36,905 bases of DNA from Porticoccaceae bacterium (GTDB taxonomy: Bacteria > Pseudomonadota > Gammaproteobacteria > Pseudomonadales > Porticoccaceae): assembly GCA_024644585.1 (NCBI GenBank), contig JAHEHM010000012.1, forward strand, positions 1 to 36,905. Reading direction: 5' to 3'. Shown here piece after piece: positions 8,501-18,845 of the stretch. Under the pieces are notes generated by a model. It was not told the DNA's origin and searched no databases. It saw nothing but the letters and a program-made list of their open reading frames with translations. Numbering within the stretch: position 1 is the first letter of the stretch; each line of letters starts with the position of its first letter. Position numbers and translations under genes: made by a program.

Positions 8501-8950
8501 ATGGAAGTTATTCTGTTGGAAAAGATTGGTAAGTTGGGAAATATTGGTGATGTTGCCAATGTAAAATCAGGCTATGGCCGCAACTTCCTTATACCTCAGG
8601 GTAAGGCGATTTTTGCAACCAAAGCAAATCTAGAAGAGTTTGAAACTAGACGTGCTGATTTGGAAGCTGCCGCTGCAACTAAAATGGAAAAGGCTCAGTT
8701 ACGTGCTGATAAGCTCGCTGAGATTGCTTCAATTACCATCGTAGCTAACGCAAGTGACGAAGGTAAGTTGTTTGGTTCAGTGGGAACTCGTGAGATTGAA
8801 GAAGCTGTCAACAATGCTGGCGGTGATATCTCTAAGAGTGAAATCAACATGCCTGAAGGCGCTATTCAAAATGTTGGTGAGTTCGCTGTTGAAGTTCAGC
8901 TACACACCGATGTTACACAGTCAATCACAATTGTGGTTGAGGCTGAATAA
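8501..8950 (+). CDS. rplI: 50S ribosomal protein L9
   Basis: 149 aa, the standard length. N-terminal domain MEVILLEKIGKLGNIGDVANVKSGYGRNFLIPQGKAI is split by a long helix (about residues 41-75) from the C-terminal domain KLFGSVGTREIEEAV. AAAGAGG precedes the ATG. Last gene of the S6 operon before a strong terminator. Confidence 0.98.
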   Translation: MEVILLEKIGKLGNIGDVANVKSGYGRNFLIPQGKAIFATKANLEEFETRRADLEAAAATKMEKAQLRADKLAEIASITIVANASDEGKLFGSVGTREIEEAVNNAGGDISKSEINMPEGAIQNVGEFAVEVQLHTDVTQSITIVVEAE

Positions 8951-8982
8951 TTTAATTCAGCAGCGGGTAACACAAATTAAAA

Positions 8983-9025
8983 CGGCATTGACTCTCTCTA
9001 GGGTCAGTGCCGTTTTTGTTTTTTT
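8983..9025 (+). terminator. Intrinsic terminator of the rpsF-rplI operon
   Basis: CGGCATTGAC (8983-8992) pairs with GTCAGTGCCG (9003-9012), ten pairs with one G-U, followed by a T-rich run TTTTTGTTTTTTT. Confidence 0.93.
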
Positions 9026-9104
9026 AAAATATTTCTCTTTTCGGTATTATTTTTAGCGCAAGTCGCTTTATAATCATCGGTCAACAATTGAAAAACTTTT
9101 TGTT

Positions 9105-10553
9105 ATGAATGAAGCATTATTTGCAGAACCGACTATAAGTCAGCCACTTCCGCACTCTCTTGAGGCGGAGCAAGCTGTGCTTGGCGGTCTTATGCTTAAG
9201 AATGATGCCTTCGACTCCGTAGCCGAAGTACTGGCTGAAAACGATTTTTTCAGTCCAGACCATCGATCTATTTTTAATGCCATGTTGGGATTGGCGGCTG
9301 AGGGGCAACCCTTCGATCCAATTACCTTAACAGAGCATTTACAGAATTCTAACGAACTGGTTGCTGTGGGTGGCGCAGAATACCTAGTGGATCTGGCGCA
9401 AAACACCCCGAGTTCAGCCAATGTAAAAGCCTATACTCAGATTGTTTTAGAGCGATCCATTGTTCGGCAATTGATTACAGCTTCCAGTGAAATTGTCCGC
9501 AAAGGATACAACCCCTTGGGTTGGGATAGCGGCAAGTTATTGGCCGAAGCTGAAACCCGTCTTCAAGAAATTATTGAAAACAGACCCAAGCAGGGTGGTT
9601 TTAAAGACGTTAATAACCTAATTAAAGATGCGGTCACCCGACTTGATGAGTTATTTAAAAGTGATGCAGACATCACTGGAATCAGTACCGGATTTAGTGA
9701 TCTCGATAATATGACCTCTGGCTGGCAAAAATCTGATCTTATTATTGTGGCTGGTCGTCCCTCTATGGGTAAAACCTCTTTCGCCATGAATATGGTGGAG
9801 CACGCGACGCTCAATCAAGATCGACCAGTCCTAGTTTTTTCCCTAGAAATGCCAGCCAGTCAGTTGATTACCAGAATGCTGTCTTCCATGGGCAAGATCG
9901 ATCAAACCAGAATGCGTACAGGTAGTCTGCAAGAAGACGATTGGCCAAGATTAAGCAGCGCAGCTCAGCGACTAAAAGATAAGCCTTTATTTATTGATGA
10001 TTCTGCCGGTATCACTCCTTTTGAGATGCGTAGCCGAATCAAACAGTTTACCCGTGAGCGTGTAGAGCAGCTGCGTCAGCAGTGGCACAAAGAACATGGT
10101 GCAGACTCACAGCCGGATAATGACGAGCTCTACAAGCAGGCTCAACCGGGCATGATTATGGTGGATTACCTTCAGTTGATGAGTGGTAGTAATGCCTCCG
10201 AGGGTAGAGTCCAAGAGATATCGCAAATATCTCGAGAGCTAAAAGGTCTGGCTAGAGAATATGAATGCCCAATGATCGCGCTATCCCAGTTGAGTCGTAA
10301 TGTTGAACAGCGGCCCAATAAACGCCCAGTGAACGCAGATTTGCGTGAATCCGGTGCCATTGAGCAGGATGCCGACGTTATCGCCTTTATCTACCGCGAT
10401 GAAGTGTATAACGAGGATAGCCCTGATAAAGGCACAGCTGAGATTATTCTAGGTAAACAGCGTAATGGTCCTATTGGCACCTGTCGCCTTATGTTTATGG
10501 GTAAATATACTCGTTTTGAAAACCTTGCAGTTGATAATTTCGCTGAGTACTAA
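9105..10553 (+). CDS. dnaB: Replicative DNA helicase DnaB
   Basis: Hexameric 5'-3' helicase of the replication fork. 482 aa: N-terminal DnaB domain (residues ~15-115), a linker that binds primase, then the RecA-like motor with Walker A AGRPSMGKTS (216-225), Walker B IMVDYLQLM and the arginine-finger region near DLRESGAIEQDADVI. About 15-20 residues are inserted before Walker B (around EQLRQQWHKEHGADSQPDND) compared with E. coli DnaB. No intein. Position after rplI is conserved in gammaproteobacteria. Confidence 0.98.
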   Translation: MNEALFAEPTISQPLPHSLEAEQAVLGGLMLKNDAFDSVAEVLAENDFFSPDHRSIFNAMLGLAAEGQPFDPITLTEHLQNSNELVAVGGAEYLVDLAQNTPSSANVKAYTQIVLERSIVRQLITASSEIVRKGYNPLGWDSGKLLAEAETRLQEIIENRPKQGGFKDVNNLIKDAVTRLDELFKSDADITGISTGFSDLDNMTSGWQKSDLIIVAGRPSMGKTSFAMNMVEHATLNQDRPVLVFSLEMPASQLITRMLSSMGKIDQTRMRTGSLQEDDWPRLSSAAQRLKDKPLFIDDSAGITPFEMRSRIKQFTRERVEQLRQQWHKEHGADSQPDNDELYKQAQPGMIMVDYLQLMSGSNASEGRVQEISQISRELKGLAREYECPMIALSQLSRNVEQRPNKRPVNADLRESGAIEQDADVIAFIYRDEVYNEDSPDKGTAEIILGKQRNGPIGTCRLMFMGKYTRFENLAVDNFAEY

Positions 10554-10577
10554 GCGCAGCGCCTTAAAGGGGTAATA

Positions 10578-11429
10578 ATGCAGGTATTTCACACAATCAG
10601 TGGGCTTAGAGACAGTCTTTCTGGGCACAGAATCCAGGGGCAAACCATCGGTTTTGTGCCTACCATGGGCAATCTTCACGATGGTCATCTAGCCCTCATT
10701 AATCAGGCTAAGCAGAGCAACGATATTGTGGTCTGTTCTATTTTTGTCAACGCCCTCCAATTTGGCTTAAATGAAGACTGGGATAAATACCCTCGAACCT
10801 ACGACTCCGATTGCGAAAAATTACGCTCCATGGGTTGTGATTATTTGTTTTTCCCCGATGACAAAGAGATGTATCCAAATGGTTTAGATACGCAGAGTCG
10901 TGTTATTTGCCCAACCATGACTGATGTCCTCTGTGGCGCTAGTCGCCCCGGACATTTTGAGGGTGTCACCACAGTAGTGAGTAAGCTGTTTAATATAGTG
11001 CAACCCGATGAAGCGATTTTTGGGATTAAAGATTATCAACAGTTAGCGGTTATCAGGCGGATGGCAGAAGATTTGTGTATGCCGGTTAAGATTACTTCTG
11101 CACCGATTCACCGTGAAACTGATGGCTTGGCAATGAGTTCAAGGAATAGTTACATTACCCCAGAGGAACGCCCAAAAGTCACGGTTTTAAAACAGGTTCT
11201 AGAGCAAATAGCTTCACAGATTGAGGCTGGAGAACAAGATTTTTCAGCTCTTGAATCTGAGGCCAAAGCGGTTTTAGGGAATCAGGGCTTTAAAGTGGAC
11301 TACGTGACTATTAGTAACAGTAAAACACTACAGCCAGCAGCAATTGACGATCCTGATATCACGGTGCTGGGTGCTATGTTTACAGAGTCTGCACGACTTA
11401 TAGATAATATTAGCCTCAAAAAAAAATAG
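10578..11429 (+). CDS. panC: Pantothenate synthetase
   Basis: ATP-dependent condensation of pantoate and beta-alanine. 283 aa with the nucleotidyl-transferase segment [14 protein letters not shown] (residues ~29-42, HxGH motif), the ATP/pantoate segment [15 protein letters not shown] and the KMSKS-like [13 protein letters not shown] precedes the ATG at 10578. It follows dnaB by 24 bp and precedes panD, which supplies beta-alanine. Confidence 0.97.
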   Translation: MQVFHTISGLRDSLSGHRIQGQTIGFVPTMGNLHDGHLALINQAKQSNDIVVCSIFVNALQFGLNEDWDKYPRTYDSDCEKLRSMGCDYLFFPDDKEMYPNGLDTQSRVICPTMTDVLCGASRPGHFEGVTTVVSKLFNIVQPDEAIFGIKDYQQLAVIRRMAEDLCMPVKITSAPIHRETDGLAMSSRNSYITPEERPKVTVLKQVLEQIASQIEAGEQDFSALESEAKAVLGNQGFKVDYVTISNSKTLQPAAIDDPDITVLGAMFTESARLIDNISLKKK

Positions 11430-11478
11430 GGCTACTTTCAATAAGTGTTATCTATATTTAGCAAACATTTCTCTCTCT

Positions 11479-11487
11479 TGTTATAAT
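11479..11487 (+). promoter_or_regulatory. Extended -10 promoter for panD
   Basis: TGTTATAAT, a TGn-extended consensus -10 (TATAAT 11482-11487). The -35 is poor (TAGCAA), as is common with extended -10 promoters. Confidence 0.6.
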
Positions 11488-11516
11488 AAGTTAACTTATT
11501 TAATTAGGATTAAGCT

Positions 11517-11900
11517 GTGTTATCGGCCTTTTTAAAAGCTAAATTACATATGGCATGCGTCACCCAAGCAGAGCTTTGGTACGACGGCTCCTGTGCTATC
11601 GATGCTGACTTACTCAAACTTGCCGGTATGAAGGAGTTCGAGCAAATCGACATCTATAATGTCGACAATGGTGAACGTTTCACAACCTACATCATTTCTG
11701 CTGAGGCGGGCTCAGGGACTATTTCTATTAATGGCGCTGCGGCGCGTCTGTGTCAGGTAGGTGATCGCATCATTATTGCCACCTATGGTCAGTTTAATGA
11801 GCAGGAAGCGGCGGAACACAAGCCCAAACTGGTCTATCTTAATGAAGATAACTCAGTGGAACGCACGTCAAATACCATTCCAGTGCAGCTAGCTGGTTAA
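11517..11900 (+). CDS. panD: Aspartate 1-decarboxylase proenzyme
   Basis: Makes beta-alanine from aspartate for pantothenate synthesis; pyruvoyl enzyme activated by self-cleavage. The GTG at 11517 with AGGA seven bases upstream puts eight residues before KLH, as in E. coli, and the cleavage pair falls exactly at Gly24-Ser25 (YDGSCAID). The active-site residues [16 protein letters not shown] are present. 127 aa is normal. panC lies directly upstream, so the two pathway branches are joined here. Confidence 0.96.
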   Translation: MLSAFLKAKLHMACVTQAELWYDGSCAIDADLLKLAGMKEFEQIDIYNVDNGERFTTYIISAEAGSGTISINGAAARLCQVGDRIIIATYGQFNEQEAAEHKPKLVYLNEDNSVERTSNTIPVQLAG

Positions 11901-11928
11901 TTTTTAAGCAAATTTTCTGCGGTTTTAG

Positions 11929-11956
11929 TTGACTACTTGGAAAAAAGTGGTAAATT
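11929..11956 (+). promoter_or_regulatory. Sigma-70 promoter of ilvBHC
   Basis: TTGACT (11929-11934), 16-bp spacer, TAAATT (11951-11956) with a TGn extension (11948-11950). RNA would start near 11963, leaving a ~245-nt leader before ilvB. Confidence 0.7.
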
Positions 11957-11962
11957 AGCCGC

Positions 11963-12206
11963 AAATTGACTCGTATTGAGTTAAATTTTAAGTCCAAGTA
12001 CCAGACAGGTGTAACCCATACCGCTGGTCATCATAAGCGATGGAGCTATTACCCATAGCCCCTACGAACGGTCAATACACTTACCCGTGTGACTGTAACT
12101 AGCTACTTCGGTGGCATCCCTATTGATGTTTCAGCCTAGTCACCACTGGGAAAGGTTCTTTTTGCTCTTAGATTTTTCTAGGAGTTAGTTATATAGAGGA
12201 CAGATT
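11963..12206 (+). ncRNA. Structured ilvB leader RNA (ilvB-OMG-like)
   Basis: The gene-free stretch before ilvB (11901-12206) is almost all structure. Hairpin 1: ACCAG (12000-12004)/CTGGT (12024-12028) enclosing GGTGT/ATACC with loop AACCC. Hairpin 2: GCTAT (12045-12049)/ATAGC (12055-12059), loop TACCC. Hairpin 3: ACGGTC (12068-12073)/GACTGT (12091-12096) enclosing ACAC/GTGT, loop TTACCC. Hairpin 4: GCTAC/GTGGC (12102-12115) capped by a UUCG tetraloop. Hairpin 5: CCTAGT (12135-12140)/ACTGGG (12145-12150), with a T-rich run at 12158-12163. There is no credible branched-chain leader peptide. An RNA motif named ilvB-OMG has been described upstream of ilvB in this bacterial group; identity with it is inferred from gene, lineage and size, not by alignment. 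Confidence 0.7.
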
Positions 12207-13943
12207 ATGGAACATTTATCCGGCGGCGAAATCGTTATTCGCGCCTTAAAAGACGCAGGTGTAAAGCATGTTTGGGGCTACCCAGGCGGAGCTGCACTGC
12301 ACATCTATGATGCACTTTATCGACAAGAAGATGTTGAACATCTACTCGTTCGCCACGAGCAGGCGGCGGTGCATGCGGCTGATGGATTTTCACGCTCAAC
12401 AGGCGAAGTAGGTACAGCACTTGTAACCTCAGGCCCTGGTGCAACCAATGCCATTACCGGAATCGCTACAGCCTATATGGATTCTATTCCATTGGTTGTA
12501 ATTTCTGGTCAGGTTCCAAAAATTAAAATTGGTCAAGATGCCTTTCAGGAAACTGATATGGTAGGTGTATCTCGTCCAATCGTAAAACACAGCTTCTTGG
12601 TGACAAGAGCCGAAGATATCGCTGAAACTATTGCCAAGGCCTATTATATTGCCTCAACGGGTAGACCGGGTCCTGTAGTGGTTGATATCCCTAAGGATGT
12701 AACAGACCCAAGCTACAAGGTGCCTTATGAATGGCCGTCGTCGATTAAGATGCGTTCCTATCAGCCAACCAATAAAGGACACCGCGGGCAGGTTAAGCGC
12801 GCGGTTAAGACCCTATTGTCGGCTAAAAAGCCCATAATATACTCCGGTGGCGGGGTTATCTTGGATGATGCCTCTGAGCAGTTAACTGAACTTGCTCAGC
12901 GTTTGAACTATCCGGTAACTAATACGCTAATGGGCTTGGGTGCCTATCCGGCAACTGATCGTCAGTTTATTGGTATGTTGGGTATGCATGGAACCTTTGA
13001 AGCCAATACCGCAATGCATGAGTCAGATGTTATTTTTGCTGTGGGTGCGCGTTTTGATGATCGGGTTACCAACGATTTGGACAAATTTTGTCCCAATGCA
13101 ACGATTATCCATATTGATGTGGACCCCACCTCAATCTCGAAAAATATTACTGCTCATATTCCGGTTGTGGGTACCTGTACCTCGGTACTCAATGAGATGC
13201 TTAGCATCATTGATGAATTGGACACCAAGCCTGACGCACAGGCGATCAAAGACTGGTGGACCAAGATTGATCAATGGCGAGCTGATAAGGGTATCTATAC
13301 GGCAAGCCGTTATGAGCCCAGTGGTGGTGATATTATCAAGCCTCAGGATGTAATTAAGGCGCTTTACAAAGAGACCAAGGGTGATGCCTTTATCACCTCG
13401 GACGTTGGACAGCATCAGATGTTTGCTGCCCAGTATTATCTTTTTGATAAGCCGCGTCGTTGGATCAACTCTGGTGGTCTTGGCACTATGGGCTTTGGTT
13501 TGCCAGCCGCAATGGGTGTTCAATTAGCCTACCCAGAGGCACAGGTTGCCTGTGTTACCGGTGAGGGCAGTATCCAAATGTGTATTCAGGAACTATCCAC
13601 CTGTAGCCAATATAATTTGCCGGTTAAAATTATTAACTTAAATAATTCGGCATTAGGTATGGTTCGCCAATGGCAGGATATGAATTACAGTAGTCGCTAT
13701 TCGCAGAGCCTGTATGAAGATTCGTTGCCTGACTTTGTGGCCCTGGCTGAAGCCTATGGTCATGTGGGTATCAAAGTGACGCGTTATGAGGATCTTGAGG
13801 AAAAAATGCGCGAGTGTTTTGCTCATAAGGATCGCGTGGTATTTATGGATATCTGCGTTGATAAGTCGGAGCATGTATATCCCATGCAGATACCGGGTGG
13901 CTCTATGGGTGACCTGTATCTGAATAAAGCGGAGAAAAGCTAA
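12207..13943 (+). CDS. ilvB: Acetolactate synthase, large (catalytic) subunit
   Basis: Thiamine-diphosphate enzyme that joins two pyruvates, or pyruvate and 2-oxobutyrate, in the first common step of valine, leucine and isoleucine synthesis. 578 aa with the three standard domains: N-terminal ThDP Pyr domain ([14 protein letters not shown], catalytic Glu in [15 protein letters not shown]), central domain, and C-terminal ThDP PP domain ([15 protein letters not shown], about residue 450). The metal-binding motif is GEG where many enzymes have GDG, a form I also associate with pseudomonad enzymes. AGAGGA lies six bases before the ATG. It overlaps ilvH by one base. Could equally be named ilvI. Confidence 0.97.
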   Translation: MEHLSGGEIVIRALKDAGVKHVWGYPGGAALHIYDALYRQEDVEHLLVRHEQAAVHAADGFSRSTGEVGTALVTSGPGATNAITGIATAYMDSIPLVVISGQVPKIKIGQDAFQETDMVGVSRPIVKHSFLVTRAEDIAETIAKAYYIASTGRPGPVVVDIPKDVTDPSYKVPYEWPSSIKMRSYQPTNKGHRGQVKRAVKTLLSAKKPIIYSGGGVILDDASEQLTELAQRLNYPVTNTLMGLGAYPATDRQFIGMLGMHGTFEANTAMHESDVIFAVGARFDDRVTNDLDKFCPNATIIHIDVDPTSISKNITAHIPVVGTCTSVLNEMLSIIDELDTKPDAQAIKDWWTKIDQWRADKGIYTASRYEPSGGDIIKPQDVIKALYKETKGDAFITSDVGQHQMFAAQYYLFDKPRRWINSGGLGTMGFGLPAAMGVQLAYPEAQVACVTGEGSIQMCIQELSTCSQYNLPVKIINLNNSALGMVRQWQDMNYSSRYSQSLYEDSLPDFVALAEAYGHVGIKVTRYEDLEEKMRECFAHKDRVVFMDICVDKSEHVYPMQIPGGSMGDLYLNKAEKS

Positions 13944-14437
13944 TGAAACGCATAATTTCTATTTTACTGGAAAATGAATCCGGTGCGCTTTCAAGAGTAG
14001 TCGGGTTATTCGCTCAAAGAGGTTATAATATCGATACTTTGACCGTTGCGCCCACTGACGATGATACGCTTTCGCGATTGACACTCACAACACAGGGTGA
14101 CGATCAGATGGCGGAGCAGATTGTTAAACAGCTCCACAAGTTAATTGATACCATTAAGGTAGTCGATTTAACAGTGGGCTCTCATATTGAGCGCGAACTG
14201 ATGCTGGTTAAAATAAAGGCATCAGAACCTGAAGTGCGCGCTGAATTAAAGAGCAGTGTGGAGATATTTAGAGGTCATGTTGTTGATGTAACGGCCTCGA
14301 CCTATACGGTGCAGCTCACTGGTGACAGTGATAAATTAGATGCATTTATCGATGCCGTAAGAGAAATCGGCATTATGGAAGTCGTTCGAAGTGGTGTTTC
14401 TGGCATCTCTCGTGGCGATAAATTTTTACGTGTATAA
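13943..14437 (+). CDS. ilvH: Acetolactate synthase, small regulatory subunit
   Basis: ACT-domain subunit that activates the large subunit and confers valine feedback inhibition. 164 aa: N-terminal ACT domain starting RIISILLENESGALSRVVGLF with the effector-site GYNIDTLTVAPT, and the C-terminal ALS_ss domain (RELMLVKI, AVREIGIMEVVRSGVSGISRG). The ATG overlaps the ilvB stop by one base, so the two subunits are coupled. Confidence 0.97.
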   Translation: MKRIISILLENESGALSRVVGLFAQRGYNIDTLTVAPTDDDTLSRLTLTTQGDDQMAEQIVKQLHKLIDTIKVVDLTVGSHIERELMLVKIKASEPEVRAELKSSVEIFRGHVVDVTASTYTVQLTGDSDKLDAFIDAVREIGIMEVVRSGVSGISRGDKFLRV

Positions 14438-14448
14438 CTATTAACTAG

Positions 14449-15474
<1,026 letters not shown>

Positions 15475-15501
15475 TCAGTAAATAATTATGATTAATTGTA
15501 G

Positions 15502-15526
15502 ACGGCCCTTTTTAAGGGCCGTTTTA
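15502..15526 (+). terminator. Intrinsic terminator of ilvBHC
   Basis: ACGGCCCTT (15502-15510) pairs perfectly with AAGGGCCGT (15514-15522), then TTTACTTTG. Confidence 0.9.
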
Positions 15527-15587
15527 CTTTGTATTACCCTGTTTTTGTTATTGGCAAACAAATAAGGTTTTTAGTGGGTTAATCGCT

Positions 15588-15593
15588 TATAAT
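15588..15593 (+). promoter_or_regulatory. -10 box for pssA
   Basis: TATAAT at 15588-15593, with no strong -35. It overlaps the TTG at 15593, arguing that the downstream ATG at 15620 is the pssA start. Confidence 0.5.
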
Positions 15594-15619
15594 TGCAACA
15601 TATTATTAGAGAAGCTTTC

Positions 15620-16393
15620 ATGAAAAATACAGATGCATCAAGCAAAATTGTCGAGCTGGATAACGTTGTAGAGTCCTTAGACTCTGAGTCTAGTCGGCCT
15701 AGAAAGGGTATTTATTTACTCCCTAACTTGCTGACTACTGGCGCACTTTTCGGTGGTTTCTTTGCGGTTTTATCTGGGTTTAATGGTGGCTTTGAATTGG
15801 CAGCCATTGCCATATTTGTGGCCATGGTTTTTGACGGATTAGATGGCCGTGTTGCCCGTATGACCAATACCCAAAGTGACTTTGGCGTGCAGTATGATAG
15901 CCTCTCTGACATGGTATCTTTTGGCGTTGCACCCGCAGTGGTGGTTTACGGCTGGAGCTTAGAAAGCTTGGGCAAAGTGGGCATAGCAGCAGCCTTTGTT
16001 TATGCTTCTTGTGCAGCACTAAGATTAGCGCGCTTTAATGTGCAATCTGGCATAAGTAGCAATAAGTTCTTTATTGGTCTGCCCAGTCCTGCGGCTGCAG
16101 CCCTCATTGCTGGCTTTGTATGGTCCGCTCAGTCGCTTGAGTCATCCCTATGGTTATCATCCCTAACTGCGCTGTTAACTGCCTGTGCCGGCCTGTTAAT
16201 GGTGTCTAACTTTAAATACCCGAGCTTTAAGTCAATAGATATGCGCGGCAAGGTCCCCTTTGTGGTTATTTTGTCGATTGTGATGTCATTTGTGGTGATT
16301 ACTATTGATCCACCCCGTATTTTATTGATGCTTGCACTGGGCTTTGCGCTCTATGCCCCCGTCAAATTTTTATGGTCAAAATTTTATAGTTAA
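15620..16393 (+). CDS. pssA: CDP-diacylglycerol-serine O-phosphatidyltransferase
   Basis: Makes phosphatidylserine, precursor of phosphatidylethanolamine. Type II membrane form of 257 aa. The CAPT motif runs from D72 through G76, A79, R80, G89 and D93 to D97, within helices typical of the family (LLPNLLTTGALFGGFFAVLSG). The ATG at 15620 is preferred over the TTG at 15593, which lies inside the promoter. Location after ilvC is seen in related gammaproteobacteria. Its stop codon abuts, base to base, the stop of the convergent secretin gene with no terminator between. Confidence 0.93.
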   Translation: MKNTDASSKIVELDNVVESLDSESSRPRKGIYLLPNLLTTGALFGGFFAVLSGFNGGFELAAIAIFVAMVFDGLDGRVARMTNTQSDFGVQYDSLSDMVSFGVAPAVVVYGWSLESLGKVGIAAAFVYASCAALRLARFNVQSGISSNKFFIGLPSPAAAALIAGFVWSAQSLESSLWLSSLTALLTACAGLLMVSNFKYPSFKSIDMRGKVPFVVILSIVMSFVVITIDPPRILLMLALGFALYAPVKFLWSKFYS

Positions 16394-17755
16394 TTAATGC
16401 TTAGTTGTTTTAAGAATAGATGGCCTGATCATAATCCACACCTCATAATCAGAGTTCCTTTGCTTTTTTTGGCCAAATAATCGACCCAAAAATGGAATGT
16501 TTTTTAATTTGGGTAATCCCTCTGTATGAGTAATATTGGATTGTTGCATCATGCCGCCCAGTAAAATAAATTCCCCGTTATTGACCGTGACCTGATTGGA
16601 TACCTTGTGTTTAATGAGTTGCAGATATCCATCCCCCCCCACGACTACATCGCTGACTGAAGCATCAAGAATATTCAGAGTGACAGTATCGCTGTCAATA
16701 ATATAGGGGATGATTTCCATCTTTACCCCATATTCCAAGATTTCTCTTTCTTCTTTTTTAGAGCTGATTGATCTATTGTTGCCTGTTTCATCATCTTCTT
16801 TTTTAACCTGCCATTGATTAGCCTGTTGTACCGTAGAAAATTTGGCTTTTTTACCATGGCCTGAAAGCAGTGACGGCATGGCTTTAATTTGTGTCTGCCC
16901 CGATCGCGCCAGTAATTGTAGCTGTTTAATTAAATCCGGTTGATCACCAATAATGCCCTGAGCTAGGGAGGCATTATTTTCGTGCCAGCGAATGCCAAGG
17001 CGATTAATATCAGTGGCTGTAATTTCTACGATACTGAGTTCTAGTAAAACCTGTCCCGGTGAATGATCAAAAACGAAAAGACTTTCTTGTATCTTTTTTT
17101 GAATGCTTGGCGGTGCGCTGATGCTCAGGTAATCAGAGCCTTTAGGGTAAAAAACAAACTCCTTTTCAAGTTCACCCAGAGAGTTAAATAAAAGCTCAGC
17201 ACTGACATATTTGGGCCAGAAACGGCAGGTGACTGATAGGGATGCCCAGCTTGGGGTGTCCACAGAGTTAACACCCACTAAAATATACTCATCAAAAAAA
17301 CGATAACTTAAATTACTACTGGCTGAAATTAGATCCAACGCCTTATCAAGACGAATATTTTCGGTTTCGATAGTAACCACGCCATCGACAAATTCGTCAA
17401 TAACTATAGGAAAATCAATCAGCAGACTTATTTCTGCAAATACATCGCGTACGCTTGCCTCGTAAAATGATAGGGCTATATGGGGTAATTTCCCAGAATA
17501 TTCGCCGCTTTCACTACAATAAATAGGGGAGTGTGGCGTTGGTGATTCTGTTGCTGATACAGAAATATTTTCCTGCAATCTCATATCATTCTTAGGTATT
17601 GGCGATTGGAGGGTTAGAAAGTCTCTCTGCTTACTAGCAACATTCTGTTGACTTGAGAGACCATCTGTAAAGCTACAGGCAGATAAAAGTAAAAGGCTCC
17701 AAACAATAATAATTGGGCTGATACGCCGGTATGATGAACAAAAATTTTCGATCAT
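16394..17755 (-). CDS. Short lipoprotein secretin (GspD/PilQ/MshL superfamily)
   Basis: Outer-membrane secretin-like protein, 453 aa. The signal peptide ends in a lipobox LLSAC with Cys27, implying a lipidated N-terminus. Residues ~90-160 form an STN/N0-like domain (ALSFYEASVRDVFAEISLLIDF), followed by an N1-like domain (~175-230). The secretin core covers ~235-450 with the signature VNNGEFILLGGMMQ and GLPKLKNIPFLGRLFG (413-428). It is much shorter than GspD or PilQ because it has few N-domains, and resembles MshL/BfpB-type secretins. No type II, type IV or Tad genes accompany it. Instead it is third after a secreted protein and an Ig-fold chaperone-like gene. Residues 318-337 are a charged insert. 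An AGGAG lies rather far (about 14 nt) from the ATG. Confidence 0.85.
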   Translation of the reverse strand: MIENFCSSYRRISPIIIVWSLLLLSACSFTDGLSSQQNVASKQRDFLTLQSPIPKNDMRLQENISVSATESPTPHSPIYCSESGEYSGKLPHIALSFYEASVRDVFAEISLLIDFPIVIDEFVDGVVTIETENIRLDKALDLISASSNLSYRFFDEYILVGVNSVDTPSWASLSVTCRFWPKYVSAELLFNSLGELEKEFVFYPKGSDYLSISAPPSIQKKIQESLFVFDHSPGQVLLELSIVEITATDINRLGIRWHENNASLAQGIIGDQPDLIKQLQLLARSGQTQIKAMPSLLSGHGKKAKFSTVQQANQWQVKKEDDETGNNRSISSKKEEREILEYGVKMEIIPYIIDSDTVTLNILDASVSDVVVGGDGYLQLIKHKVSNQVTVNNGEFILLGGMMQQSNITHTEGLPKLKNIPFLGRLFGQKKQRNSDYEVWIMIRPSILKTTKH

Positions 17756-17860
17756 CTTTATTCAAGCACTCCTGTGTCGCTGTACTCACTGATTAATTGC
17801 TTTGCACTTATATTTGAGAAAGCAATTTTAAATTTTCTATCAATAGTGAATAAGCGATTA

Positions 17861-18772
17861 TTATGATTCTTCTTTTATATCATTTTTTGATATTTCATCG
17901 GCTGTATCCTCAATCACTGACTGTCCCGATTCATCTATGCTTAGCTTGTGATTAAAGCTTCGCAGTCTGACACCATTAAATTTTCCAACTACGCGCATTT
18001 CGTAATCACCTGGCTCAAGCGCTTTCTCAATCTTTCCCTTGGTATGCACTAAATTATTGGGAAAAACTAATGAATACAGCATGTTACTTTTTTGAGATTG
18101 ATTAGTTAAAAGGGGTATTTTGGCAACTAGTCGCTTGTTATACCGCAAGTGTACCTCTATAAACAGCCTACCTTTGAAGGTAGATTGGTTATCAAAATCC
18201 AGATGAACCATACTCATACCAGATTCTTTATCCAACTTTATCATCGGGTTTAAAATAGCGGTTTTGGGGCGCTTCTTGGATCCGCTCACCGTTAACTCGA
18301 GCAGGGTACCACTGGCATAATTTAAAGTGACACCGGTTTTTTTTCTAGGCGTCATCTCGGTGGCAGTGATCAAAATATTATGAAAGCCATGACTATTGCG
18401 ACTGGGAACTTTTAAAGTACCTCTAATGGGTAAACTTTGGTTACCATCCAGTTTAAATGTTTCACCACTGTCTAATACAATCCAGTCCCATGGACCCTCT
18501 TGCGATTTATCTTCAAGTTTGATTTCTTTTTGAAAGCCATCACTATCCTGAACATAATAGGAATAGGCTATTTTATAGTCTCTCGGTGTATTGTTTTTAT
18601 TTTTTACCTCAAGATTAAATGTAACCTTGTCGCGGGGTTTGGCTTCTATTTTAACCCGCGGTGGCGTTATGCTTGCGTTCACTTCAATCGGCAGGGTTAA
18701 TACTAATGCAGCCCAAAAAATGGTCAAAATTCCATAATTATAGACAGGTTTGCTTAATTCATTGATTTTCAT
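17861..18772 (-). CDS. Secreted Ig-fold protein, fimbrial-chaperone-like
   Basis: 303 aa with a Sec signal peptide (hydrophobic residues 14-28, likely cleavage after VNA33). The mature N-terminus SITPPRVKIEAKPRDKVTFN, followed by LEVKNKNNTPRDYKIAYSYY, resembles the first Ig strands of archaic fimbrial chaperones and of DUF916-type proteins: a proline-ended edge strand, then NxxxxP turns. A second beta domain spans ~170-270 (LDFDNQSTFKGRLFIEVHLRY), and the C-terminus is acidic. No usher is nearby. AAGGA precedes the ATG. I infer it escorts the product of the next upstream gene through the periplasm; the family assignment is by eye only. Confidence 0.65.
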   Translation of the reverse strand: MKINELSKPVYNYGILTIFWAALVLTLPIEVNASITPPRVKIEAKPRDKVTFNLEVKNKNNTPRDYKIAYSYYVQDSDGFQKEIKLEDKSQEGPWDWIVLDSGETFKLDGNQSLPIRGTLKVPSRNSHGFHNILITATEMTPRKKTGVTLNYASGTLLELTVSGSKKRPKTAILNPMIKLDKESGMSMVHLDFDNQSTFKGRLFIEVHLRYNKRLVAKIPLLTNQSQKSNMLYSLVFPNNLVHTKGKIEKALEPGDYEMRVVGKFNGVRLRSFNHKLSIDESGQSVIEDTADEISKNDIKEES

Positions 18773-18845
18773 TGGATACCTATTCCTTGGTTAATTTATC
18801 TATACATAAAAGAATAGCACAGTCGGTTTTGATATTTTTTATAAG

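Noticed and set aside
11411-11435. TAGCC...GGCTA inverted repeat at the end of panC as a terminator
   Set aside because: Only five pairs, a large A-rich loop and no T-run.
12040-12102. Short frame MELLPIAPTNGQ... in the ilvB leader as a possible leader peptide
   Set aside because: No ribosome binding site, no run of Ile, Val or Leu codons near its end, and its bases are better explained by hairpins 2 and 3.
13131-13523. 130-codon minus-strand frame inside ilvB
   Set aside because: It is a shadow of the ilvB coding sequence with no recognisable domain or start context. The same applies to the 107-codon frame at 14821-15144 within ilvC.
15593-15619. pssA start at TTG 15593
   Set aside because: It overlaps the TATAAT at 15588-15593; ATG 15620 is downstream of the expected RNA start.
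17756-17860. Second sigma-54 promoter before the secretin gene
   Set aside because: No GG-N10-GC element in the required orientation. The 18773-18897 gap also lacks one.
16394-18772. Secretin and Ig protein as part of a type II secretion or MSHA/type IV pilus locus
   Set aside because: No ATPase, prepilin, prepilin peptidase or inner-membrane platform gene is adjacent, and the secreted protein has a plain Sec signal.
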